DNA from: Aphelocoma coerulescens
Lineage: Eukaryota; Chordata; Aves; Passeriformes; Corvidae
Direction: 5' to 3'
Assembly (NCBI RefSeq): GCF_041296385.1
Contig: NC_091022.1
Span: forward strand, 18,495,967 to 18,559,966
DNA length: 64,000 nucleotides
Shown here: positions 13,139 to 28,100 of the stretch, in pieces
Numbering within the stretch: position 1 is the stretch's first letter
Layout: every line of letters begins with the position of its first letter
Position numbers and translations under genes: made by a program
The notes under the pieces: model-generated
What the model was told of the DNA's origin: nothing
The model's input: the letters and a program-made list of their open reading frames with translations, nothing else
Database searches by the model: none

Positions 13139-16100
13139 ATGTTTTAGGGAGACCCTGGAGACCAGGGACTTGTTGGAGAAGGTGGTGAAAAAGGAGAGAT
13201 GGGATTACCAGGAATTTCTGGGCCTCCTGGTGAACCTGGCATAGTGGGCATTCCTGTAAGTGTTTTCAGGTTGAAATGGACTTTTTGCTCATTTGCTTTT
13301 AGTAAGCAAATTTAATGTTTCTTTCTTCTTCTATTTTTGATTTTTCTGATTTTCTTTGTAATTCGAGACGACCATACTTAAGTAAGCTTTAGATGTGGTT
13401 CCAGATAGGAAAAGCATTTGTCTCCTCTTTCTACCAATCTTAAATATGTGACCTCTTTTCAAATAGTGATTCCTCACCACTTGTCATCCAGACACACAAA
13501 CCATACACCCTGGAGCCTCTCACTTCAGATCTCTCTTCTCCAAACAATATGGCAGCAACCATATACAGATCAAATAGTAGACAAGCATTAGACTTCACCA
13601 TCAACATGGTTAGATCAGTTTGCCTATTTGTTCTGACACCACTTCTAGCATCTAAAATCCAACTATGAAGTTGTATGCAGCTTCTTCATGAGAACTAATA
13701 TTTTGGAGCACAGTTTCCAAAGCAAGTATTGCAGCCTTAAGTCAGACCAGCTCCCCTTACCAAAAATCATCATTTTCTCATTTGCAGTCCTCTGGCTGCC
13801 TTCTGTGTAGTTCTTACGTGATGGTGGGGTCTGACAAAACATTAGTTGGAGCGCCAGCTGTTCACAGCTGTAAGCACTGTCCACTCTGTCCTCTAAGCAT
13901 CCATGTTACATTCTGCTGTCTTTAGTCCTGGGTTCTTCACAGTGAACTACTTTCCTAGTGAAAGAAAATAGTGTTCTTTTAGTTGTTGGCACCTTTAGTG
14001 TGCTGCAGTTTTGTTTCTTTTTCCTCTCACTGTCTGTTTGGAATTGGCAGTTCTGGGGAAGATTGAAAGTTTCAAACATTGAAATTATTGTAAAACAGCT
14101 CAATCCTGGCATATCTATGCTGGATGTAATTATACTTGTGTACAGTAAACATCATCAGCTGTGCTTCTGTGCCTCAGTGAGACAGGCAGGTCTGGCAATT
14201 CAATTTCTGGGAGGATGTGGTTAGGGAGGGATTTTTCACTTTTCTGTTCTACGCGTTCCAAAGGCAGCTGCAGAGCTGCCTTCTTCTCCCTTCTTCTCCC
14301 TTCATCCTCCCTGGCATCTGGGAGCGTTCACATCACAATTTTGGTTTGACCTCCTTCTAGAGATGCAGACAGATCACAACATCCTAGTCTAAACATGGAA
14401 ATCAGTTTCCTGTAGCCAATTTTCTGAGTGTTTCATTGGGGGTGAGACTAATATTACATTTTCCTTAAAAAGTAGCTTACACAGCAACAAATAAGCTTCA
14501 CAAATCTGTTAAGTAATATATTCTGTGTGGACAAGATTTATTGGTTTTGTTTCTCCCCTATTTTCAGTGCATTTTCACTACTTTGATAAATAATCCCTGA
14601 TTCTTGCCTACTTGTTTCTGCTATAACTAGAAACAGTCCTACTAACTTGTGTACAGCCACAGTTAATGACATTTTTCCTCCCACCTCTGCTTTACAAAAG
14701 CCTACTTAGTTATGCAGCTTGGAGCAGAGGTTAAACATGTTTCCAGGCCTTTCTCAATCCTTTCTTTTTCTCTCTCTAATAAATCTATAGGGCCCTGAAG
14801 GAACACCAGGAAATCCAGGTCAGAGGGGCCGTTTAGGAAAGAAGGTAGTATTTTTCATCTTCCCCAGTTCCCTTCCTTTTATCTGAGACTCAAATTTACA
14901 TTACGAAATTCCACTGAACCAGAGCTATCCCTGTTTTGTGTCATGCTTCAAGCCAATTTTTTTCTTGTTAGCCATAGCAATTAGAATTGTCATCATTCTG
15001 CAAACCGTAACATTCAAGAAATAAAGAAATTTAGATTTGTATCAGGATGTACTTTTGCAACTCAGAACAGTTTCTAGTTCTATTAAAAAACATTAAGCTT
15101 TGGCTAAAAGAAAACAAAAAAATAATAGGAAGACTTTAGCAGAGACTATTTTATACTGCAGAGTTCTGGGCTCAGACATTCTAATATCTACAGGAAATGA
15201 CATACAGTAAATGTCATACCTATTAAATAATGCTGTTACACATTTTGATTAAGCATAAACTGCATTTTGAAACTTAGTGTCCATCTCTTATTATTTTTAA
15301 TACAATAACACCCACAGGGGGAAAAGGGGCAGCTTGGCCCTCCAGGAGAAGCCGGACCTGCTGGTGATTCTGGCCAACCTGGAAAAATTGGTCCCAAAGG
15401 TGCAAGAGGAACTCGAGGTCCTGTGGTTAGTAGAAAACATGCTTAATTAAGAGCTTGGAGGTCTTTCAGCATCAGAAAGTTCACCTTTCCAGACAGAAAC
15501 CTGGGGCATGCATCTGGAAAGAGCCCTCTTACACTTTTGGTCATCTGACAGGGGAGTGGGATGGCAGAGCACACCATGGAATGTCCCACACTCCACATAT
15601 AACCTCACTGCTATGGGTGTTTATAAACCTTTCCAGTTCCAAGAACAAAAATCAAGGGGTTTACTAACACATACAATAAGCCTTAGCTATGGCTGAAACA
15701 AAGCATTTCAGATGAAGACTACTATTCCTATCAAAAAGGAATCTTATCCAAAGTTAACTGAATTAAGTCTGTTCCATTAACTTTTAGCTCCTTTCATAGT
15801 AAGCTCCCCAAACTTGCTCCATACTGTGTGGCACATGCACCAAAGCATCCAGACTCCCCACTAGAGAGGCAACATCCCTGTCTCAGTCCAGTCCCGTGGC
15901 CACTGAATGCAGCAGTGTGTTCCTGAACACAGGAAATACAGAAGCAAAGTTTACTATCTAATCACCAATATTTTCAAGAGAAGGACTCAACTTTCTAAGG
16001 TGATGACCACCCTCCACTTCTCTCGGCATACTAGCACTTAGAGAGTTCTTTCACACCCCTCAAAGCTGAGATCCTTTTGATCTTCATTATGCACAAAGAC

Positions 16101-19100
16101 TATAAGGTTAGGACTGAAAACGTTGACCATTTTTTCCACAGAAGAATGAAAAGCCCAGTATTCTTTAATAAATGAAGTAGGACCTACAGAAAGTTGTCTG
16201 TGGTGTCAAGTGTCAATATTTCAAGATTTTTCAAGTGCTTACTTTATAAAGTAGTCATTGTTGTAGCACTTTACAAAGGAGCTCTTTTTTCTCTCACTGA
16301 TAACTGCATTTAACAGGGACACCTAGGAGGAATGGGACCTGAAGGAGAGCCAGGAATTCCAGGTTATGGGGTACGTTTTTTACTGAATTCAGGTACACAT
16401 ATGTCCCAAAGTAAGTCTGTGGTACTCTAATTTCGAATATCTTAGGGATCTGTATCTAGACTACACAAACATTTTCAGGAAAGCCAGATACTCACATATG
16501 TTTATACAACATGTTTGCCTATTCAGAAATGTTAGCCTTAAGCAAGGATGGCTGGTTTTTGTGAGGTTTTTGTGTGTTTTCACTAGCAGGGGGGTTTTAC
16601 CACAAACTTTAAACCCTTGTTTATCCAATGTGTCTCACCCCTTCTGAGTAAAGTTCCTATAAAACTACTACAGGTATATATATAAAGAAAGTTCAGCAAA
16701 CACCACCACCTCTGCTTACTGTCTGGCCATGCAATTTTCATTTCAGTAACAGAAACTGATTAAATGAGGTTAGTTGAAGGGCATAAAGATATTGTGGCTT
16801 TCACTGAAAAATAGCTGTGAAAATCATCATAGATGGATTGAGTAATCCTCTTACAGAGCAGACTGTCCAGTCTCTTTTCCAAACACAAACACCCATCAGT
16901 GACCCTAACCCTCAAGCAAGAACCAGCCCAGCTCCAATCACCTGCCTTCAGCCCTCCCAGAATCTGTAGTTTCCCAATGTGCATAGAGTTTTTCCTGCAC
17001 ACAGTCCATTTTCTGCCATTGATTTTGTTGTCATAACATGATTTAGAATAATTAGCCAGCAGAAAAAAAAATGTAGTTAGTAGCTAAAAGAAAGTTTGGA
17101 ATTATTTCTTTCTTTATTTGTTTTAAAATAATTTGTGTTTGATTTGCTTCTTCAGGGTCACAAGGGTCCTCCAGGGCCCTCAGGGCCCCCAGGCCCCAAA
17201 GGAGAAAAGGTATGAACATGGATTTTACTGTCCTGTTTTGTGAAAATATAAAGGGAGGAAATGTAACTGCACACCTACTGTTTCCCACAGCAAGCAGCAA
17301 AAGCCACCATTTGCAGTATTTGTTAGTATTGTCAGAGACTATGAAAAGAAATGCAAAGTGAGGAAAAGGGTCATTCAGAGATGGAGTCCCAAATTATACC
17401 GTTAAAATGTTTGTGGTTCTAAAACACAAGGTACCCACTGTACAGAACACAGTCTATTGTATCAGATAGCACCACTGCCCTTAGAGAGCACTGCTGACAA
17501 AAATAATCAGTGCAGAACCAGCTAAATATTTACTTAACTCTGAGTCTGTTAGTACACCCACAGATTTGCCTGAAAGTCCAACTAGAATGGACAAATGTCT
17601 GTGGTTAATATAAAATGTTAGGGACAGGATGTGGCCTCAGTACTGCTATTTTAGTGTCAAATTTACTGTTGTTCTCTCAAGTCTCAAATCCTGAAAACAG
17701 ATTTGTATGGTGAAATCTGTGTGACCCCAAGAAGGCAGGTACATGGATTCACTTCACAAAGATTGGACTGGAGTTGCCCTTGACATAGAAATACAAACTA
17801 GAACAAGTTATGCAATAAATTCTGTGAATAGACATTTAGTGCTTGATGTTATAAACAGGTTTTGTATGAAATAAGAAATAATAACTGAAAACTAATTTTT
17901 TGGGAACTAAGTGTCTAAGTTTCTTGGTCACTTCTGAAAAAGCACTTTGATGCACTTTAAAAGTCCTTAATCATATTTAAAAATGTGATTCTCTTTGCAT
18001 TACTATTGCTAGGTATCAGCTGGAATAGATAATTTTTTGTTTATTAACTTGGATGGCAGTTATTTCGTATTTAAATTTTAATAGATTTCAGGCTTAATGT
18101 TGAAGTCTTCTGTACACTTGTTTTTCTTTATGTTAAGTGTATTTCTCAAAATAGTGGAAGAAGTTTTCTTTTTTTCCCCTTGTCAAATATCCTGTTTATC
18201 CTTTTTTTTGATTAAATAAAAACATGATTACATGGAAATTGTTCAAATAATCCTTTTTTTTCTTATAGCTGCCTTTGAGAATAGAGCAAATATTTAGCTT
18301 TTTTAGTCCTAAATGTCTTTAGGACGTTTAGGTGAATGTTAAGATGGAGTTACTGTATCCACTATATTAAAACCATAAGCATAATATTCACTTTTAGCAT
18401 CTATACAATGTGTTTTCTGCTTTTCATTAGCATTTGAACTTGTGTGCATGGTAGATGAGGTTGAACTTCAAGTTAACATTTTTAAATATTTATCTTTGGT
18501 TTAGGGTTACCCAGGCGAAGATAATACAGTCCTTGGACCACCTGGGCCCATAGGTGAACCAGTAGGTCTTTCTTTCTCAAAAACATTACATTAGTGCATC
18601 TCAAGACAAGAGCCAATGCATTTAGTTCTGAAGCTTTTTATCATTGTCTCAGGAGCCAGTAAAAAAAACATAGAATGATCCTCCTTTAATGAGTAATCTC
18701 TCTCTGAAAATACTGCTGTGTGCCCTTTCCTGCTTAAACATCTGTGCCCTCTATTTAAATACACTAATGCCATTAGTCTGTGTTTAGATCAGCATTTTAA
18801 GAAAAGAATTTTACCCTTGCTGTTTACTCTGAGTTATACTTAATTGCTTTACTAATCAAAAATATGTTTTCACTTATTTTGTTATCACTGCACACTAATT
18901 TAGCTGATTTAGAGAACGGCATTTTGTAACCATTTTTGTACTAAATTCATATGTGGAGTGTGTCTCTGCAGCATTTATGAACCTGTCAAAATTATTAGGA
19001 GAAACTTCAAAATTAAAGCAAATTTTGGGTACAGCACATCATTCCAGAAAAGAATCCAATTTTTAGTGTGCTGTCTTACAGAGGCCATAAGAGAGTTTTC

Positions 19101-22100
19101 CTTGCATGTCTTGAAACCAGAGTCACTTCATTTATCCATTTGGATTTTAAATTAATATATATTTATTTATATACATAAGTATAAATCTGGAGAAGTTCCT
19201 CTGAGGTCAGTCCTCCATCCTGTTTCATTAAGCCCCATGTAAGATTTATCTTTTAGCTTCTTTTAGTCTTCAGTTAAAAAAATTTTAGACTGTGTCTGAC
19301 TGCAATGCTCTGTTTAGAAAAAAACCCATGTTTATTCCTTTAGCCAAGCTAACCTTTATATCTGTATTGCTCAGTTCCCTCTCAGTGGTTAGTTTGTCTT
19401 GAGAGAAATCCCAGCTTTCTGTTCATATTTCACTGCAGCATTATATTCAGTTCAGCTGTTACATTTTGCTCTTTGGTTTGTTCTCTAGGGTCGAATTGGT
19501 GAACGTGGAGATAGAGGAGAACCTGGAGATGAGGGTTACAAGGTAATACCCCTTGGGTTTTAGTCTTTGAACATGGCATGCCATGCCTACATGTGGAGCA
19601 ATGCAGCAGAAGTGCCATCTTCCCTCACAAGTGTGCAGAGATGCACGTGCTGGAGCCTCACTGCACTGCTGCACTCTTGGAACACATTGGAGCATCTTTC
19701 ATATGGGGACATGGGAGCGGCAACTCCTCAGCTGGAGAAGACTCCAGTGACCTTAGTGTGCATAAATACCTGATGGGAGGAGATTAAGATGAAGTAGCCA
19801 AACTTGTCTCCATAGTGTCCAGTGACAGGACAGGAGGCAAAGGGCAAAAACTGAAACACATGAAATTCCTTTTGAAATGGCTTTTTTTTTACTGTGAGGA
19901 TGACTGAGCACCAGAGCAGGCTGCCCAGAGAGGTTGTGGAGTCTTCATCTGTGGATATACTGAAAACTTGACTAGACATGGTCCTGGGCAATCTTTTCTA
20001 GCTGGCCTTGCTGGAGAAAGAGGGTTCCATAGATCTCAAAAAGTCGTTTTCAACCTAAACAGTTCCATGTTTCTGTAATACTGTAGTAGTTACCATTTTT
20101 CTCTGACATTTAAGCACTACTTATTGTAAATCTAATCCTAAAAATTATTAATGAATTATATTCAGTCTTTCAGCACATGAAAATTGGATGGTAACTGATG
20201 CTTATCACTGGTGCAGTTTGCTGAAATACAAGAGACGGTCCTTGACACGGAATATCCAAGTTACATAGTAATACAGATAGACATAGGAATAAATGAATGA
20301 ACCAAATCTGTGCTTACAGAAGTGCAGAAATGTTTAAACAATATGTAATTCCCACTTGCAGCTTGGAGTAGAGAACGCAAAGAATAAAATCTCCACAGGG
20401 TTTGATCTTGGAGATCTGACCATACTTTATCTAGGTCGTGTCAGTGAATCTGTGCCCACCTGGCACCTCCCAAGATGGGCTTTACAAGGAAGTCTGTAGC
20501 TCACTGAGCATGCCAGCCTGAGTTACCTAGTTACCTGTATAGCAATATGTTATATTTTCTCCTTCCCAGGGTCATATAGGTCTTCCAGGGCTCAGAGGAC
20601 CTATTGGACAACAGGGGCCTCCAGTAAGTGTTTCAAACAAGTGAGATTTCTCTATTGACTGTTGAAAATCTGTTTTCATCTGCATTCAAATGACTCTTTT
20701 CATTTATTTAATGTATGTTCTTTTCAAAGGGAGAGCTGGGTGAATTGGGAGAGCAAGGACCAAAAGGAGAAAGGGGCTCAGAAGTAAGTAGAAAAAAGTG
20801 AAACAAAACTGCACTTAACTGGAATTTGCAGGGTTTTATTGTTCACTGACTATCCTTGGGAAACTGTTCCATATGGTTAAAACTGAGTGTTAGAGCTCCC
20901 TTTTCATACCTGCAGGGACAAAAAAAAAAAAAATTAAAAATATAATTATCATGGTTAGTAAATGTGTGTTATTTGATAGGTAAGTAGTTTTACTTTGGAG
21001 TGATATAAAGCATTATGAGAGGCTCTTTTGGAAATGTTTGAGTGATATTCAATTATCCCCTCAAATGGAGTTTCTTGTGGGAAAGTAGCTCTGGAGAGCA
21101 ACTGGGATTTTGCTTCTCTGATCTGTAAATGAAGCCTCCTGGTACTGCACTGTACTGAGTTTTCAGAGACCTGGAAATAAGGAATTTGCTACAGAATACT
21201 GGAGCAATAATGACAGAACAAGTCATGACAAAGATCAAAGATGAAATTTTTCTCTTTAGAAATGTTAGTTCATCTTGGTGATGTGTTGTAAATTGCCAAA
21301 AGTGTCTATATTCTCCCATGGGCTGAATGTCATTGGCTTTTGATATTTCAAAAGATTTAGGCTAAAAGATTTCTTACAATACCAATTACCATTGCAATTT
21401 TAATGAGCTATTTTATCTGAGAAGTTCCATAGAGAAACTCTGTTAGTTTCAAAATTTTGTAGGTAAATACAAGAATCTGTGGTAGACTAGAACTGAGGAG
21501 CAACAGTAAGGAAACGTGATGTGGAGGCGTTGTCAGCATGTACTCTGGCTGTGAACTTGGATATATTGTTTTTGTCAAACTACTCACATCACAGGACAAA
21601 ATCAGCCATTCCTCTTGGAGAGTGCTTTCTTTGTCTTGCAAATGCTCCTCAGACTAATACTGCCATTTACAAATGTGGAACTAATATCCAGCATGGAGCA
21701 ACCCATAAGAGCTTAAAGGTTTCCACAAAAATGTTAGTAGTGAAAATATTCATGCAGTCTTCACTCCAGTGGCATTACTGGTGCTGCTATAGCAAGCCTT
21801 GCAAAGTTAATCCCATAAACTGCAATGCTGAATCATCTGGCTTTACTTTATGTGCATCCAGAAATCTTAATGAAAACAATATTTATTTGAATATGCATAT
21901 TCTAGTTCTGATTGGTGGACTTTTTTATGCCATTCTTAACAAAAAAGGCATTAAATTGAGCAATAAAACAAAATTTTGCTGGTTTTTTTCATGTTTACCT
22001 AATTATACAACAGTTGCACTTATAATGACTCAAGCTTTTTCACTTTTTTGCATGTTTTGCCATATTGCAGCATGGTAGTTACAGCATAACTTTTGCTTTA

Positions 22101-25100
22101 AAAAGAGTGTTTGAGATAATTAGTCTGAAAAATCTTGGGAACCTTTTTCTACTTGTTCTATGCTAACAAGTGTTATTCTTGTCCCTGTTCTTCACTGTTT
22201 GCATCTTTTAGAGGTAGGATAAAATTAATGCTCTCGATCTTTATATTCTGTGGAGACTATCCTATAAAAAAGTTCTCTGAGAAGCTTTTGACCCATTCTG
22301 AGCTTTTCTTCCTTGGTGCTTGACCTCCTATGTCACTAAGCCACTTTACAAGAATGTTATCTGCTCAGAATCTCTCAATTTTCTAAGACTACCAATTTCT
22401 AGATCAGTCAAGATGAAAAAAGTCTGATTTTAAGTAAATTTTATCTTTTGTGTAGATCTTAGATAAAAAAGAATGTTTACATCTGTGATATATGACACTG
22501 TTACTTTCTAGTATTCTCTTCCACAGACATTCAGTGCATTTACATTGCCTACCTTTCAAGACTTCCCTTTTGAAGAGTACAGGAAATGCTGTAAAAGTGT
22601 ACTTCCTCACACGGGGTGGCTGATACAGGAGAAATTGCCAGATTCATGATGAAAAACATTTTATGCTTGTTGTTGAAAAAGTTTTCAAAACTGATTCACA
22701 AAAGGGAAAAACATACAGAATTCTGCCAAAAATACATTTGCTTTTACTTGAAAAGCTTTCTGCTGTCTCCTGAAATGTGAATAATCTGGTTCAAAGCCAG
22801 GCAATGTGAACATAAATACTAGACAGCAACATTCCTCAGCTCTTCTTAGGGGACTGAGTTTAAGACATTTGTCAGTTCACAAGTATTTGTAACTTCTAGG
22901 GACCCACAGGGAAGAAAGGAGCAACGGGTCAGGCAGGCAAACCTGGAATTCCTGTAAGTAACAAAATTCTACCATATATCTTCAGATTATAAAACAATGA
23001 AACTACTAATAAAACCAAAATTGAATCATGCCAGGGTTACCAGAAGGTCTTGTGTTCACTCTAAAGAATCTTATTATTATCCAGGAGGTATGAAGGAACC
23101 CCTGTCATTTTTGAATAAAAATTTTCAAAATTTTGTTAAATTGTACTGAATTATATATTCAGTTACTCAGCATATGGAAGTTACGTGCAACTAACAACAA
23201 GGGCCTTACCACTTGTAAAGTTATTTAATTAGGTCATTTTTGGAGTCCATTTGGAGGTTATCACGTTATATTGCACAGAACTGTACTTGTGTTCACTTCT
23301 GACTTCATCAGTTCTTTGATCCTCTGCAGCCTACAGAAGCTTGGATCCATATGTCCGTGATGGATACATGTGGTATCCTTGAGGTTTATTTATTTCTCTT
23401 GCTTGCCCTGAGCTGAAATTTTTAATGTTTTTTCTTGAGTTACTGTAGAGGAGCTGACTTGCATTCCCTTCTCCCTGAGGGAGAAAACAGAGCAGGAAGC
23501 AGTAGGTGTTCTGTAAACATAACAAAGAACAAAATGCGTCAAGGTTATTTTGGTCCCCTAATAAATAATACCACACAAGCACATATTGTAAATAACTTTT
23601 ACTACCTCACATCAAAACATTGTCAGTAACTGGAGAAATGCAGCTGTTGCACAGGGCTTGTACCTGCTGGGCAGAGAGCAAGAGGAGGCTTTTGAAGACA
23701 AGGAACTGTGTGTCCTTTGTAAATACTCGGCATTTTCTTTTGGAGGACTACAGGGATCTTTCAGCAGACAACAGAAAACAAGGAAAGCAAGACATGCAGA
23801 GAAGTGAGGAGAAGACAATAAAACTAGAACTTCAGGAAGTTTCAAAGCACATGCTAAATGCAAGATACTTAAGCAACCAGAAGTTTGGTACACTTATATT
23901 CTATATGGGTGTTGTTACCTATAATTTTTCAGACAAAATGTGTTGTAGTTAGAACATTTTACATTTCTGAGAAATTGCATTTATAGAGACATTAGTGCAG
24001 AACTCCAAGCCTTTTAAGATAGTGTATCTCAGTCTAAAGGGAAATAATTGTAAGGAAATAAATCAATGTTCCTCTGTTGGATGTGATAGGAGGCCTTTTT
24101 ATGCAAGTATAGCAACAGTTGCACAAACTTGCCATATTGTAAATTTGTATTTTTGATATGTTCAAATTTGAACCGCATAAATTTGTGGAAGTCCAGTACT
24201 GAGTATTTAGTAAATAAAGGCTGAAAAGGTATATGGTTGGGTTTTTTCAGGGATAAATAAATGACTTTATAAGGTTTCCTCACTTCAGTTTAAGAATCAG
24301 CACTTGCAGGCATCTTCCAGACCTGGCACACAAAGGGGTCAGTCTTACGATTTCAGCTGAAGTTGCTCAGATCCCATGACAGAGCAAGTCTAAGGTTAAA
24401 CCAGTAGAATTCTAAAGCAAACATCCTAACTCAGAGCTCCCTCTGTGAGTATTCATTCATATCACTGGGTCTGTTGTTAGGTAGGGTTTAGGAAGCACTG
24501 TGACTGAAATCTAGTTATGGGGGAGTGAAGATGAAGAGAACCAACAGTGTTATATTTGATTTGAATTTGTTTCAAGGGAAAACCAGGGCAACTAGGGCAG
24601 AAAGGAGCAGTTGGGTACCCTGGACCAGAAGGCATTCCTGGGAACCCTGGCAAGACTGGGCTGTCAGGGGAGCCTGGCCCTAAGGTAAGTAACTTTCCAC
24701 ATTTCCTCCATGTCATTTTGCATTACAGATTTCCTAGGGTTAAGATATTTAAAAAGAAGGGACCTTTCTCAGTTCCCTGAGTATCTTGAAAATTAGACCA
24801 ACTTTTTTTTCCTTCTCTTTTGCTCCTGATATTCCAGCCAAGATACAAAGTTTGCATAAGGGAAGTGTGCTGTGAGAAGAGCTGTTTCATTGGTATATGA
24901 CAGTAGTAACTACAGCTAAGCGAAAGTGATTACTTAGAAAGGCTGCACAAATCTGTTCCTGAAAATGAGCCATAGATCCCAAAAGACACTGTTTCCTCTC
25001 AGGGTCTGAGATAATCCCATATTTTCCTTTTGTATTTGTAACCAATGCCTCTCTACCTAAATAATTCTGAAGCTTTGTCCAAAACCAGTTAAAAAGAGTA

Positions 25101-28100
25101 TTAGGTATCTGAGATATCTAAGAGCATTCTTTGAAACAGGGTTTTTGTCTGACTGTTCTTTGCTGTGGGCCCAAGGTTGTGACCTGCTGCCTCTGGGAGC
25201 AGTGACACAGCTCTTCAATTAGTCCCTCCAGAGAGGGGGAGAAGATTCCTTGAGTAGTTCTCATCATTGAAGGTCTGATCACTTTGATTTCAAGTATGTA
25301 TTTCTCAGTAGTTCTACTCAGATGGACCAGTAATTGTTATAAAAGGTTGCCACGTTAGATTTGGTGTTAGGAATTAACCAAGATGCCGGATGAGGCACTG
25401 CTGTTTCAGATACAAATTTCCAATCTGATTGAATGAAGAGGAAATTAAACAAGTTACCCATAGGGGGCAGGTGCACCCTACTCAAGCCTCTCCAGTCTCA
25501 GGTCATGAACCTCTTCCAAGTTCTTAAAATTCTTTGGAGCTGGATTTAGGAGAATTACCCCAAAGAATTTTTACATTTTTGCCTTTCCACTGAAAATTTC
25601 ATACAATCATAGTAAAGACAACTCCATTATCCTATTACAGTTTGTAATAAAAGGAGGTTTAAAACTGATATTTGCTACAATGAACAAAAAGAGAAGAATT
25701 TTTGCAATGTAAGTTTATCAGTCCATCAATCTGTAAGCCACAGCACCATATGCAAAAGCCAAAAAAAATCACATTTAATACAAAAATCATGTTTTATACA
25801 ACCCTTTTATTTCTATTAGGGCTTAACTGAATGTCATAGGAAATAAGGAAGATTTATATACGCATTTCTATTAAATTACATCACAGAAATATTCATTTGT
25901 ATGGTAGCAAACTTCCATTTTGTATTTTTTAACATGTCAAAAGTGACTTAACTCCATATATTCAGTAACCATGATTTTTCATTTAAAGCAGCTGCTTTCA
26001 TTGATAGCTTGATGTCCTCATACATTTTCATAACAAACATTCTGATCTTTCTTCATATGGCAAGATTATTGTGTGTGAATCTTTACAGAGTATATACAGC
26101 CATACTAGTATTATCAGTATGCCTGATCCTTATAAATAAACATGTAGAATTTTGAATAGTTCTTTGGGAAGGTAGTCTCATTTTGTTTCACATGGAGTTA
26201 CTTCTTCTTGAAAAATGAATACTGTGAAGTTCAAACTATTTTCAGCCTTTAACTTTTGGAATATTAGCAGAAATCTAGATGATACTGCTGATCATTGTCT
26301 TTCTATTTATTTTGATGTACTATCAGTGTGTGTCCATATATACAGAAAGCATTGAGTAGTTTTGACTGATTTTATGTTATTTGCTAGTTTCAGCATGCAA
26401 TGAAGAAACGTTTGGCTATTCTGCTTGTAACCATTATTTTCAATTTGTTAAGGGCAATAAAGGAAACTCAGGCTTACCAGGTCTAGCAGGTTATCCTGGA
26501 GCACGAGGTCCCAAGGGATTGCCAGGCATGCCAGGGCCCATGGGAGCACCTGGACTAAAGGTACATACATGGGATCTTGTTGTTTTAGTACAGTTATGCT
26601 GCATTTAGTGACTGTGGAACCACCATACTACTGTTAATCATGTGAGTAACAGGCAGCAAGTCTTATTTGAAAGGTAAGACTACACAAGTGGTGTTTACCT
26701 CATTTCTATAAACTGTAAATTGAAAATAGAAATCTCATCCATCTGAATGCTATTCCCAACTCCAGAAGCCATCAAAACACTTGGTATTTATTCATTCCAG
26801 CTTTAGGGTCAGATGTTTCCTGATTTTTACTTCTAAACTTCTGTAGCTACTAGAACAGTTGGGATGATTTAAATATCTAAGCAATCTAATAGCAGAGAAT
26901 TACCATAATCTCAAGCCTAAATCCCCAGCTTGAAATTTATCACAGGAGTTAAACTGTTTTTGTTCAGCCCTGTCAGAAAGAAATCTGAGTGTGCTCCATT
27001 TTCCAGGCAGTTCCAGGTACCTGATATTAGCACATCCTCATATTAATTAGACTCATTTCAGTTTTAAAACAAGCAAACAATGGAAACATTACAGATTATT
27101 TTCTTTATTTAGAATAGAATTTTCTTTATTTAGAATAGAATTTATCTAAAATCATTATTTTTATCTAAACTAATTTTCTTTGTGAGATTTTATTGGTAAG
27201 CCATTCTTTAAAACCTTAAGTTATTTGGAAACTGGAAATACTGTCTTTGTTATCTTTTCATGAATATATTTTAGTATAAACTGTATTCATTATTTGCAGT
27301 GTTTATTGCTCCCACTCTGAATTTTACTCCTTTGCCTGGACAATGAGCTGTAGGAGGTAGTTCCTGCTCAGAAGTGCCTGCAATCTGAAAAAGGCAAGGA
27401 ACAGATGAGTTGAGGGAAAACTGTTGCCACATATAGTACAGAATAAGCATTAATAAAGCACATACTGACTCAAGACAAATAATACAAAGGTAAAACCTGG
27501 GAAAGAGTATAAGCACAAAACATGAAACCTGTTTATTCACAGCCTTTATTGCAGCTCAGTAATCTCCTGAGCTAGACATGACTTCTATATATTTGATAGT
27601 CCTCAGAGGATTTGTCTTGCAGGAACTTGTCTAGTTTCCATTTGAATCAATGTAGATTTTTAGTATAACAGCAGGGAGTTTGACAAGTACACTGTGTCTT
27701 GAGCAGAGGATTATTTTTAGAATTTACTTTTAACCTGTCTGTTCTCTATTTTATTTTGTGAATTTTACTGCTTACACTGGGAGATACCATACTAGAACTG
27801 ATCCAACATGTATGGTTTTTGTTTCCAAGTCAAGGAGCAGTCAAGTCGTGTTTGCATTTTAGTGTATGTTTAATTATTTTCCTGAGGGAAATGAAATGAA
27901 TGGAATAAGTCTATTTCTTAGAGAGAAAGCATGTTCCACACTTCTGACTTGTATTTAAAAGGAAACTTGTATTTACATTTGTAACTTCCATAATTGTAAT
28001 AGAAGATACATTTTCTTCTTATTGACAGGGCGAGAGAGGGCTTCTAGGTCATCCAGGAAAGAGAGGCAAAAGAGGCCTTCCAGGATCACAAGGTGACCAA

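Larger units (their letters stand above)
12570..18504 (+). other. COL24A1: COL24A1 introns between w8 and w14
   Basis: Introns at 12,570-13,147, 13,256-14,790, 14,845-15,317, 15,426-16,316, 16,371-17,155 and 17,210-18,504. Apart from a 29-T run before w9 and a short CTTCTC-type imperfect repeat near 14,280, I see nothing that needs a separate entry. Confidence 0.7.
18562..28028 (+). other. COL24A1: COL24A1 introns between w14 and w21
   Basis: Introns at 18,562-19,488, 19,543-20,569, 20,624-20,729, 20,784-22,899, 22,954-24,576, 24,685-26,452 and 26,561-28,028. They hold one CR1 3' fragment, a 2 x 21-bp tandem duplication at 27,099 and an unexplained 185-codon open frame at 21,521-22,078. Otherwise AT-rich and featureless. 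Confidence 0.7.
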
